This document shows, one piece after another, positions 1-8,900 of a stretch of DNA of 8,900 bases (position 1 is its first letter; each line of letters starts with the position of its first letter). This stretch comes from Spirochaetales bacterium. Lineage in GTDB: Bacteria; Spirochaetota; Spirochaetia; DSM-27196; PWMO01. The position numbers were made by a program, and so were the translations under genes. The notes below the pieces were generated by a model, which did not search any database, was not told the DNA's origin, and saw nothing but the letters and a program-made list of their open reading frames with translations. The stretch is from assembly GCA_007130025.1 (NCBI GenBank), contig SLTF01000223.1:1-8900 (forward strand). Direction: 5' to 3'.

Positions 1-630
1 ACCGACGATGACGGCTGCCTGGTGGGCACCGCGGAGATCACCCTCGGGGGCTATCACGCCGGCCAGATCCTGGAGGCCGACGCCCTGCCGATCAAACTCG
101 CCGGTATCTCCCACTGTTTCCGCAAAGAGGCGGGCGCCGCCGGACAGTTCTCCAAGGGGCTCTATCGGGTCCACCAGTTCACCAAGGTGGAGATGTTTGT
201 CTACTGTCTGCCGGAACAGTCCGACGAGATCCTCGAGCAGCTTCGTGGCATCGAGGAAGAGATCTTCTCCACGCTCGAGATTCCCTTTCGCGTGGTCGAT
301 ACCTGCAGCGGCGACCTCGGTGCCCCTGCGTATCGCAAGTACGACCTTGAGGCGTGGATGCCCGGCCGCGGCGAGTCCGGAGACTGGGGTGAGATCACCA
401 GCACCTCCAACTGCACCGACTATCAGGCGCGCCGTCTTGGCGTGCGCTACCGCGACGGGAACAACCGGCGGTTTGTTCACATGCTCAACGGCACCGCCGT
501 AGCGGTCTCGCGTGCGCTCATCGCCCTGCTGGAGAACCATCAGCAGGCCGACGGCTCCATCCGCATCCCTGCGGCTCTGGTGCCCTATGCCGGGTTCGAC
601 CGGATCGGGCCACCAGCCTCCGCCGAGTAG
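1..630 (+). CDS. serS: Seryl-tRNA synthetase, C-terminal catalytic part (5' truncated by window)
   Basis: Charges tRNA-Ser with serine in the cytoplasm (class II aminoacyl-tRNA synthetase). The reading frame is open from base 1, so the N-terminal tRNA-binding coiled coil and motif 1 lie outside the window; 209 residues remain, about half of a usual SerRS of roughly 420-430. Visible signatures in order: the serine-binding GTAEI near the left edge; motif 2, where CFRKEAGAAG leads into GLYRVHQFTKVE; the stretch DLGAPAYRKYDLEAWMPG; EITSTSNCTDYQARR; and motif 3, LNGTAVAVSRALIALLENHQ, at about 484-543. The C-terminal IRIPAALVPYAGFDRIG is also typical. All catalytic motifs that should be in this half are present and nothing looks broken. 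The stop TAG at 628-630 is followed after 10 bases by the NeuB-family gene, suggesting co-transcription. The identification is from family-wide motifs and is very secure. Confidence 0.97.
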   Translation, partial: TDDDGCLVGTAEITLGGYHAGQILEADALPIKLAGISHCFRKEAGAAGQFSKGLYRVHQFTKVEMFVYCLPEQSDEILEQLRGIEEEIFSTLEIPFRVVDTCSGDLGAPAYRKYDLEAWMPGRGESGDWGEITSTSNCTDYQARRLGVRYRDGNNRRFVHMLNGTAVAVSRALIALLENHQQADGSIRIPAALVPYAGFDRIGPPASAE

Positions 631-640
631 GACGGAGCGT

Positions 641-1739
641 GTGGCGCCGCCTGCAGCAGAATCCGCACACGAGCGTCACTCGCCACTGATCATCGCGGAG
701 ATCGGCACCGGCCACGGCGGTGATCTGGGGCGCGCCCGCGAGCTGATTGCCGCTGCCTCCGCTGCGGGCGCCGACTGCGCCAAGTTCCAGTGGGTCATTG
801 CCGATGAGATCCTCCACCCCGCCACCGGATCGGTGCGACTGCCGGGAGGGAGTGTTGATCTCTACCAGCGCTTCCGCTCGCTGGAACAGCCGGCGCCGTT
901 TTACGCCCAGCTCAAGCAACTCTGTGCCGACGCGGGGATCTCGTTTCTCTGCACGCCGTTTGGCCCCGCAAGCGCCGCCGGACTGGCAGACATGGGGGTC
1001 GAACGCTTCAAGATCGCCTCGCCCGAGCTGAACCATCTGCCCCTGCTGCGACAGGTGGCCAACTTCGGCAAGCCGATGATTCTCTCAACCGGCGTCTCAA
1101 CCCTTGCCGATATCGAGCGTGCGCTGTCGGTCTGCGCCACGGTTGAGGTGACGCTGCTGCACTGCATCACCGCCTACCCGGCGCGCGAGGAAGAGTATAA
1201 TCTGGCGGTTATCCCGCACATGGCGGCGCTCTTTGGCGTTCCGGTTGGGATATCGGACCACTCGATGGACCCAATCCTGGTGCCGGCAGTGGCCACTGCG
1301 CTCGGAGCTGCCGCCGTCGAGAAGCACATCACCCTCTCCAGAAGCGATCCCGGTCTCGACGATCCCATCGCCCTTACTCCGGACGACTTTGCCGAGATGG
1401 TCCGTACGGTTCGCGACGCATCTCAGAATGATTCGTCGAGTCGGAGTGGTGTCGAGTGGGCGGTTGATCGCTACGGTGAGAACCGGGTGACTGCGGTGAT
1501 GGGCAGCGGGAAGAAGTCGCTCGCACCCGGGGAAGCGGCAAACTACGGCCGCAGCAACCGGTCGATCCGCGCAGTCCGCGACATTGCCGCGGGCGCGGTC
1601 ATCGAAGCACCCGACGTGGCCGTGTTACGCAGTGAACACAACCTCGAACCGGGCCTGCCCCCGTGGGTGCTCGAGACGGTGGTGGGAAGCCGAACCACCC
1701 GCGCCGTTGCAGACGGCGCGGGCATCGCCTGGAGCGATC

Positions 1740-1756
<17 letters not shown>
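641..1756 (+). CDS. NeuB-family nonulosonic acid synthase (sialic/legionaminic/pseudaminic acid synthase) with C-terminal SAF domain
   Basis: Family role: condenses phosphoenolpyruvate with an N-acetylated hexose to make a nine-carbon sugar acid for surface glycans or flagellin glycosylation. With the GTG start at 641 the protein has 371 residues, near the usual 340-350. The frame is open upstream into serS, but similarity begins only at LIIAEIG (residue 16), and GGAG at 634-637 precedes this GTG. TIM barrel, about residues 16-265: AEIGTGHGGDL, GADCAKFQ, CTPFG (103-107), FKIASPEL, LLHCITAYP, GISDHS (His207) and VEKHITL (His229); these two His match the metal ligands of NeuB. C-terminal SAF (antifreeze-like) domain, about 303-367: NRSIRAVRDIAAG, with Arg307 in the place of the substrate-contacting Arg. 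Oddities: the usual EIGxNHxG reads EIGTGHGG, and the TSNYP-like loop reads ITAYP, closer to PseI. The exact sugar cannot be named. The 3' end overlaps convergent acnA by 17 bases. No other nonulosonate genes are in view. Confidence 0.88.
1698..1722 (-). terminator. Perfect 10-bp GC-rich hairpin just past the acnA stop (candidate acnA terminator inside neuB)
   Basis: CCCGCGCCGT (1698-1707) and ACGGCGCGGG (1713-1722) are perfect reverse complements around the 5-base loop TGCAG. On the minus strand the hairpin begins 17 bases after the acnA stop codon (1742-1740), the expected place for a terminator. Against it, the following minus-strand bases (TGGTTCGGCTTCC) are not a clean U tract, and the stem is also coding sequence for the end of the NeuB-family SAF domain. 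It could be a U-poor terminator, a 3' RNA-stabilising hairpin or chance in GC-rich DNA. Confidence 0.35.
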
Positions 1757-4457
<2,701 letters not shown>

Positions 4458-4462
4458 GGAAC

Positions 4463-4469
4463 TCTCCTT
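4463..4469 (-). promoter_or_regulatory. Ribosome binding site of acnA
   Basis: On the minus strand AAGGAGA stands 5 bases before the ATG at 4457-4455. This strong Shine-Dalgarno match fixes the acnA start. Confidence 0.85.
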
Positions 4470-4483
4470 GTTCAGTCGGCCTT

Positions 4484-4513
4484 ATCATAGTAGTTTCTGA
4501 GTGTCGACTTCAA
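4484..4513 (-). promoter_or_regulatory. Predicted sigma70-type promoter for acnA
   Basis: Read on the minus strand: -35 TTGAAG (4513-4508), an 18-base spacer, and -10 TATGAT (4489-4484), which has five of six matches to TATAAT. Transcription would begin near 4477, leaving a leader of about 20 bases that carries the AAGGAGA site. The -35 overlaps the -35 of the opposing promoter by two bases (4508-4509). The prediction rests on the consensus match and position only. Confidence 0.55.
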
Positions 4514-4532
4514 CATATGCGCGTGATATAGT
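4504..4532 (+). promoter_or_regulatory. Predicted extended -10 sigma70-type promoter for the fusion gene
   Basis: -35 TCGACT (4504-4509; four of six matches to TTGACA), a 17-base spacer, and -10 TATAGT (4527-4532; five of six), immediately preceded by TGA, which gives the TGn extended -10 element. Transcription would start near 4539-4540, giving a leader of about 45 bases before the TTG start at 4585. If real, the GTG at 4501 lies upstream of the transcript and cannot be the start codon. Confidence 0.6.
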
Positions 4533-4572
4533 AGCCTCGCCGGATAAAAAACCGCACTTTGGCATAACGTAC

Positions 4573-4577
4573 GGAGG
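4573..4577 (+). promoter_or_regulatory. Ribosome binding site deciding the TTG start of the fusion gene
   Basis: GGAGG ends 7 bases before the in-frame TTG at 4585-4587, an ideal spacing. The alternative upstream GTG (4501) has no Shine-Dalgarno-like sequence before it (TAGTTTCTGA). Confidence 0.75.
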
Positions 4578-4584
4578 ACCTTCA

Positions 4585-7500
4585 TTGAGCGGCAACAAGA
4601 ATCTGGATACTGCGACGCACCAATTGCTTGAAAGTTACCGATTCATGGTGACTTCCCGGGAAATCGACATCATCGAGCAGGATTTCACCGGACGGGGCGA
4701 GGCGTTTTTTCACGTCTCGGGCGCCGGCCACGAAGCCACCGCGGTATTGAACCATCATCTCATCCCCGAGGACTGGCTGCACGTTCATTACCGCGACAAG
4801 GCGCTGATGCTCGCCCGCGGTATCCCCATCGAAATGTTTTTCCTGGCAACCTTCAGCAAGGATGCCTCACACTCGCGGGGGCGGCAGATGAACGCCCACA
4901 TGAGCGCGCCCGAGCTCAACGTGCTGAGCCTCGTGGGCCCCGTGGGAAACAGCGCCCTCCAGGCAGCGGGCGTCGGACAGGTGGTGAAGGAGGAGCCAAC
5001 CAATCCCATCGTGCTCTGCGCCCTCGGCGACGGAATGACGCAGCAGGGCGAGGTACTCGAAGGGATCGCCCACGCCGTGCGAGAGCAGCTTCCGGTGCTC
5101 TTTGTGGTCCAGGACAACAGCTTTGCCATCTCCACGGTTACCCGGGGCAAGACCTTCTACAGCACCCCAGACGGGGAAGCCGACCAGTTCTACGGCACCC
5201 CGATTACCCGCATCGACGGCCGCGATGCCGCCGCGAGCATGGAGGCGTTTGGCCGCGTGGTGTCCGCCATGCGCACGGATCGCCGCCCGCACATCGTGGT
5301 TTTTCAGGTTGACCGTCTCTCCAACCACACCAACGCCGACGATCAGCGCATGTACCGCACCGCCGAGGAGATCGCGTCGGTCCAGGCCGCCGGCGATCCG
5401 ATTATCAGACTGAAACAGTATCTCGTTGAACACGGCGTCCCCGAAGCGGACCTCGACCGAATCAGCGACGAGGTGCGCGAGCAGGTCAAGGCGGACGCGT
5501 TCCGTGCCCAGCGCAGCGCCGAGCCCGAACCCTGCTTCACCGCGGTGAAGCCTCTTCCCGCGCGGCTCGCCGATCGCCAGGCGGAGTACCGGGGAGCGCC
5601 GTCCAGCGAAGAAAAACCCCTCACCATGCTCGAGGCGATCCGTGAGGTGTTGCGCCATCAGATGCAGACCAACCCGGACGTGGTGCTCTTTGGAGAAGAC
5701 ATCGAGGACCCCAAGGGTGACGTCTTCGGCATCACCCGCGGCCTGACTACCGCGTACGGACGGCGGGTGCAGAACTCGCCGCTTGCTGAGGCTTCGATTC
5801 TCGGCGTCACCGTGGGTCAGGCCCTCGCCGGCAAGCGGCCGGTGGCCTTCCTGCAGTTTGCCGACTTCCTGCCCATCGCCTACAACCAGATCTTTGCCGA
5901 GCTCGGCAGCATGTACTGGCGGACCGACGGGGGGTGGCAAACCCCGGTCATCGTGATGATTACCTGCGGAGGCTACAAGCCGGGCCTCGGCCCCTTTCAC
6001 GCGTCGAGCCTCGAAGCGCTCGCGGCCCACACCCCGGGGGTAGACGTCTTCATGCCCTCAACCGCGGGGGACGCCGCGGGACTCCTCAACGCCGCCTTCG
6101 AGTCGGGGCGCCCCACCCTCTTCTTCTACCCCAAGAGCTGCCTGAACGACCGCGAAAACGCCACCAGCTCCGACATCCCCCGCCAGCTGGTACCAATTGG
6201 CACCGCGCGCTTCGTCACACGCGGCGATGACGTTACCCTGGTGGGATGGGGAAACACCGTGGGCCTCTGCAAGAAGGCCGCCGACGCCCTCGCCGCGGCG
6301 GGAGTAGGCGCCGAGGTCATCGATCTTCGGTCAATCGTTCCCTGGGATGTGGAAACCGTACTGGAGTCGGCCTCGCGCACCGGCCGCCTCATCGTGGTGC
6401 ACGAGGACAACCACACCGCGGGCTTTGGAGCCGAGGTCGTGGCGACCATTGCCGAGCGGGCCGATCGCAAAATTGATGCGCGCCGGGTAACCCGTCCCGA
6501 CACCTTCGTACCGTTCAATTTTGCCAACCAGCTCGAGGTCCTGCCCACCTACAAGCGAACCCTGGAAGCCGCCGTCGCGCTTCTGGGCGGCACCCTCACC
6601 TGGCAGCTTCCCGAATCGGCGCAGAAGAACACCTACCTGATCGAGGCCATCGGCTCGAGCCCGTCTGATGAGTCGATCACCGTGGTAGAATGGAAGATCA
6701 AGCCGGGAGACTCAATCGCCTCCGGCGATCTCATCGCCGAGCTCGAGGCCGACAAGGCGTCGGTGGAACTTCGCTCGCCGGTCAGCGGCGAAGTGACGGA
6801 GCTCCTCGTCGAGGAGGGCGAGCTGGTGAAGGTGGGTACCCACATCGTGCGGGTGAAAACCGGAGAGACGGACGGCCCCGAGGCGCTGAAGCAGGTGACC
6901 CGGGAGAATCCGGGCACGCCAATCATCAGCAGGATTGCACCCGCAGCCGACGGGCCCGATCGCGCACCTGTGGTGCCGGGCTTCGTCGATCGCGCGGTTG
7001 CGAACATCGGCATCATCGACGTGTGTGGCGTGAAGGGGTCACGCGTGGTCAGCAACGAAGAGATCTCGCGGATGTGCCCCGAGTGGGAACCCAACGACAT
7101 CTTCAAGCGCACGGGAATCGAGTCCCGCCCCTGGCTCGCCGAGGGTGAGACCTCGCTTGATCTTGCGGTGCGGGCAACCGAGCAGCTCCTCGAACGCAAC
7201 GGAGTCACGCTCGACCAGATCAGCACCATCATCTGCGCCACCGAGACGCCTATTCTGAACACGCCGTCGATGTCGGCAATGCTGCAGGCTCGAATCAAGG
7301 GAACGCGCGAGGGATTCCTCTCCGCCGCCTACGACGTAAACGCCGCCTGCTCGGGCTACGTCTACGCGCTGCAGAACGCCTACGACATCCTGGTGCAGGA
7401 TCCCGGAAAGCTCGTGCTCGTGGTGACCACCGAGGCGCTCTCGCCTCGCACCGACACCTCCGATCCGCAGACCGCACCGATATTTGGCGATGCGGCGACG

Positions 7501-7983
7501 GCGACGCTGGTGGGCGTCCGTGGGCAGGTTGCCGCAACCGATGCCCTTCGGGCAACCCTTTACCGACCGGTGCTGGGTGCTGACGGTGAAGACGGCACCA
7601 TCCTGCGTGTTCCGTCCAACCCCGGCGAGTTCATCTACATGGATGGGCCCAAGGTGTTTCAGAGCGCCGTGAGGGGGATGATCGAGAGCCTCGAACGCGC
7701 GTGCGCGGTTGCCGGCATTCCGGTTGGCTCGCTCAACCTGGTGGTACCGCACCAGGCAAACCAGCGCATCATCAACGCGGTGCGCCAGCGCATCAAGGCG
7801 GACCGGGAGCTGATGTACAGCAACATCCGCCACAATGGGAACACCTCTTCGAGCACCATTCCACTCTGCCTCGAGACCCTGCTCGGCGACGCCGAAATCG
7901 GCGCTCGAACCGGTCACCATCTGGGACTCTCCGCATTCGGCGGAGGATTCACCTTCGGTGGCGCGGTTCTGACGGTGAGATAA
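4585..7983 (+). CDS. Fusion: branched-chain-type 2-oxo acid dehydrogenase E1 alpha + E1 beta + lipoyl domain + beta-ketoacyl-ACP synthase III
   Basis: Numbered from the TTG at 4585, 1132 residues. An upstream GTG at 4501 would add 28 residues, but it lacks a ribosome site and that stretch looks like a promoter. E1 alpha (about 1-320): SRGRQM (97-102), matching the GRQM of branched-chain E1 alpha; the thiamine diphosphate motif GDG (148-150) to N178; and NHTNADD with H248. E1 beta (about 346-675): catalytic-type E402 in NSPLAEASILG and H472 in GPFHASSLEA. Lipoyl domain (about 681-759): EADKASVE, with K724 as the lipoylation site. A Pro/Ala/Gly-rich linker (760-802) follows. KAS III (about 803-1132): C922 in NAACSGY, FGDAA, H1056 in PHQANQRI and N1086 in GNTSSSTIP, a complete Cys-His-Asn triad, with the usual C-terminus GGGFTFGGA. 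No E2 acyltransferase core or E3-binding domain is seen. Inferred role: 2-oxo acid decarboxylation coupled to priming of branched acyl-chain synthesis in the cytoplasm. The module calls are firm; the coupling is inference. Confidence 0.93.
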   Translation: MSGNKNLDTATHQLLESYRFMVTSREIDIIEQDFTGRGEAFFHVSGAGHEATAVLNHHLIPEDWLHVHYRDKALMLARGIPIEMFFLATFSKDASHSRGRQMNAHMSAPELNVLSLVGPVGNSALQAAGVGQVVKEEPTNPIVLCALGDGMTQQGEVLEGIAHAVREQLPVLFVVQDNSFAISTVTRGKTFYSTPDGEADQFYGTPITRIDGRDAAASMEAFGRVVSAMRTDRRPHIVVFQVDRLSNHTNADDQRMYRTAEEIASVQAAGDPIIRLKQYLVEHGVPEADLDRISDEVREQVKADAFRAQRSAEPEPCFTAVKPLPARLADRQAEYRGAPSSEEKPLTMLEAIREVLRHQMQTNPDVVLFGEDIEDPKGDVFGITRGLTTAYGRRVQNSPLAEASILGVTVGQALAGKRPVAFLQFADFLPIAYNQIFAELGSMYWRTDGGWQTPVIVMITCGGYKPGLGPFHASSLEALAAHTPGVDVFMPSTAGDAAGLLNAAFESGRPTLFFYPKSCLNDRENATSSDIPRQLVPIGTARFVTRGDDVTLVGWGNTVGLCKKAADALAAAGVGAEVIDLRSIVPWDVETVLESASRTGRLIVVHEDNHTAGFGAEVVATIAERADRKIDARRVTRPDTFVPFNFANQLEVLPTYKRTLEAAVALLGGTLTWQLPESAQKNTYLIEAIGSSPSDESITVVEWKIKPGDSIASGDLIAELEADKASVELRSPVSGEVTELLVEEGELVKVGTHIVRVKTGETDGPEALKQVTRENPGTPIISRIAPAADGPDRAPVVPGFVDRAVANIGIIDVCGVKGSRVVSNEEISRMCPEWEPNDIFKRTGIESRPWLAEGETSLDLAVRATEQLLERNGVTLDQISTIICATETPILNTPSMSAMLQARIKGTREGFLSAAYDVNAACSGYVYALQNAYDILVQDPGKLVLVVTTEALSPRTDTSDPQTAPIFGDAATATLVGVRGQVAATDALRATLYRPVLGADGEDGTILRVPSNPGEFIYMDGPKVFQSAVRGMIESLERACAVAGIPVGSLNLVVPHQANQRIINAVRQRIKADRELMYSNIRHNGNTSSSTIPLCLETLLGDAEIGARTGHHLGLSAFGGGFTFGGAVLTVR

Positions 7984-7988
7984 GGAGA
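7982..7988 (+). promoter_or_regulatory. Shine-Dalgarno site after the fusion stop, serving the ATG at 7998
   Basis: AAGGAGA overlaps the fusion stop codon (TAA 7981-7983) and lies 9 bases before an ATG at 7998. This is a stronger site than the AGAGAG (8003-8008) in front of the protease ATG at 8015, so ribosomes may load first on the six-codon frame. Confidence 0.55.
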
Positions 7989-7997
7989 CAGAAACTC

Positions 7998-8018
7998 ATG
8001 AAAGAGAGCTGCGTATGA
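7998..8018 (+). CDS. Possible six-residue leader peptide (MKESCV) coupled to the protease gene
   Basis: ATG at 7998, six codons, then TGA at 8016-8018. The stop overlaps the protease start codon (ATG 8015-8017) as ATGA, the classic arrangement for translational coupling. It has its own AAGGAGA 9 bases upstream. The peptide resembles no known product, and its role would be in translation of the next gene rather than as a protein. It may be chance: any ATG near a ribosome site can look like this. Confidence 0.35.
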   Translation: MKESCV

Positions 8019-8869
8019 AACGGTGGATTCGCAACGATGTGCTGGTCCTGCTTGTGGTGGTCCTGGTCATGGCGTGCGCAACGGTGCCGGTTACCGAACG
8101 GCGTCAGCTTCGCCTCATTCCGCGTTCCGAACTGTTCGCGATGAGTTTCACCCAGTACGACCAGTTTCTGGCGGAACACCCGGTGATCACCGGAACGCCC
8201 GAGGCGCAGATGGTCGAGCGCGTGGGGCAGCGTGTCGCTGCGGCGGTGCACGAGTATATGCGGGAAATCGGTCGGGAACAGGACCTCGCCGGCTACGAGT
8301 GGGAGTTCCGACTGGTTGACCAGGACATGGTCAACGCCTGGTGCATGCCGGGCGGTAAGGTGGTGTTCTACACCGGCATCCTTCCCGTGACCGCCACCGA
8401 GGCCGGTCTCGCCGTGGTGATGGGGCACGAGATTGCCCACGCCATTGCCGAGCACGGCAATGAGCGCATGAGCCAGGCCCTGCTGACCCAATTCGGCGGA
8501 GCCGCGCTGATGGCGGCGCTGCGCGACCGCCCCGAAGAGACGCAAAACCTCTGGATGGCGGCGTTTGGCGCGGGAACGCAGGTTGGAGTGCTGCTGCCCT
8601 TCAGCCGTCTTCACGAGAGCGAGGCCGATCGGCTGGGGCTCATCTTTATGGCGATGGCGGGATACGATCCAACCGAAGCGGTTCGATTCTGGCAGCGGAT
8701 GGCGGATGCCCGCACGGGACCGGCGCCACCGGAACTGGTGAGCACCCACCCCGCCGACGAGCGACGAATTCGCGATCTTGAGTCCCATCTTCCGACGGCG
8801 CTCGAATACTACCGACGCGCCGCGGCGGCACTGCACGCCCCTGGAGACGAAAAAAGGCTTCCAGGGTAA
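8015..8869 (+). CDS. M48-family zinc metalloprotease lipoprotein (LoiP/BepA/YcaL-like)
   Basis: A predicted membrane-anchored zinc protease of the cell envelope. Relatives in E. coli act on outer-membrane protein assembly intermediates or misfolded proteins; the specific substrate here is unknown. The 284-residue product begins with a basic N-terminus (MKRWIR) and a hydrophobic run (9-20) ending in the lipobox VMAC, with Cys21 the likely lipidated residue. Ala22 rather than Asp follows the Cys, which by the E. coli rule favours the outer membrane. Peptidase domain: VPVTERRQLRLIP (24-36), typical after the lipid Cys in this family; HEIAH (138-142) with two zinc ligands and the catalytic Glu139; ESEAD (201-205) with Glu201 as third ligand; and THPADERRI (244-252). 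No TPR repeats follow, unlike BepA. It starts 31 bases after the fusion gene and is probably co-transcribed with it, although no functional link is evident. The ATG at 8015 is preceded by AGAGAG. Confidence 0.93.
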   Translation: MKRWIRNDVLVLLVVVLVMACATVPVTERRQLRLIPRSELFAMSFTQYDQFLAEHPVITGTPEAQMVERVGQRVAAAVHEYMREIGREQDLAGYEWEFRLVDQDMVNAWCMPGGKVVFYTGILPVTATEAGLAVVMGHEIAHAIAEHGNERMSQALLTQFGGAALMAALRDRPEETQNLWMAAFGAGTQVGVLLPFSRLHESEADRLGLIFMAMAGYDPTEAVRFWQRMADARTGPAPPELVSTHPADERRIRDLESHLPTALEYYRRAAAALHAPGDEKRLPG

Positions 8870-8893
8870 AGGAGGTCGAAACCCCTGGAAGCC
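8839..8893 (+). repeat. Three-part inverted repeat across the protease stop codon (candidate terminator or switch)
   Basis: GGCTTCCAGGG (8856-8866) pairs perfectly over 11 bp with CCCTGGAAGCC (8883-8893) around a 16-base loop that holds the protease stop codon and AAAGGAGG. The same central arm can instead pair over 7 bp with CCCTGGA at 8839-8845, so two exclusive hairpins are possible. The strong stem at the end of the operon suggests a terminator, but the window ends seven bases after it and no U tract is visible (AGTACCA follows). Confidence 0.5.
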
Positions 8894-8900
8894 AGTACCA

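Noticed and set aside
512..640. Upstream extension of the NeuB-family gene into serS (ATG at 512 or 587)
   Set aside because: The added residues are a frame-shifted reading of the SerRS C-terminus, with no NeuB similarity. The GTG at 641, with GGAG before it, fits family length.
760..802. Hidden E3-binding (peripheral subunit-binding) domain in the linker of the fusion protein (coordinates here are residues from the TTG start)
   Set aside because: The linker lacks the conserved pattern of that domain (an SPxxRxLA-like start and a GTGxxGRI-like end). It looks like a flexible Pro/Ala/Gly-rich spacer.
4867..6030. 387-codon minus-strand open frame opposite the fusion gene
   Set aside because: It is antisense to firmly identified E1 alpha/beta coding sequence, has no family motif, and is explained by high GC at third positions.
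7039..7920. 293-codon minus-strand frame opposite the KAS III module
   Set aside because: It is a shadow of conserved KAS III coding; composition is arbitrary and no motif is present.
7978..8020. Possible frameshift joining the fusion gene to the protease
   Set aside because: The KAS III module ends with its normal C-terminal sequence and stop, and the protease begins with a proper signal peptide, so these are two separate proteins.
7949..8836. 295-codon minus-strand frame opposite the M48 protease
   Set aside because: The plus-strand gene has a lipobox, HEXXH and ExxxD motif; the antisense product resembles nothing.

Overview
This is a GC-rich bacterial chromosomal window holding five substantial genes, packed tightly with almost no intergenic DNA. 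The lipobox on the last gene points to a diderm (Gram-negative) cell. The sequence alone does not fix the phylum: there is no rRNA or tRNA, and my only taxonomic impression is a free-living bacterium that has both a TCA-cycle aconitase and branched-chain 2-oxo acid metabolism.

Layout. (1) 1-630 (+): the 3' part of seryl-tRNA synthetase, cut by the window edge. (2) 641-1756 (+): a NeuB-family nonulosonic (sialic, legionaminic or pseudaminic) acid synthase starting 10 bases after serS, presumably in the same transcript. (3) 1740-4457 (-): a full-length AcnA-type aconitase, convergent with the NeuB gene and overlapping its 3' end by 17 bases. (4) 4585-7983 (+): a giant fusion gene read divergently from acnA. 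(5) 7998-8018 and 8015-8869 (+): a possible six-codon leader whose stop overlaps the start of an M48-family zinc-protease lipoprotein gene. An inverted repeat spans the end of the last gene and the window edge.

The centrepiece is gene 4. One polypeptide of about 1132 residues carries, in order, a branched-chain-type 2-oxo acid dehydrogenase E1 alpha module, an E1 beta module, a lipoyl domain with its DKA lysine, a flexible linker, and a complete beta-ketoacyl-ACP synthase III (FabH-like) with its Cys-His-Asn triad. The E2 acyltransferase core and the E3-binding domain are absent. This suggests a dedicated machine that decarboxylates branched 2-oxo acids and passes the acyl group, by CoA or perhaps directly from the lipoyl arm, to a condensing enzyme that primes branched-chain fatty acid or related acyl-chain synthesis.

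The 127-base gap between acnA and the TTG start of the fusion gene contains two good promoter-like signals pointing in opposite directions with overlapping -35 hexamers. Expression of the TCA enzyme and the fusion enzyme may therefore be mutually competitive. The promoter position also argues that the fusion starts at a TTG (4585) behind a strong GGAGG, not at the upstream GTG (4501). No mobile elements, CRISPR arrays or RNA genes were seen.
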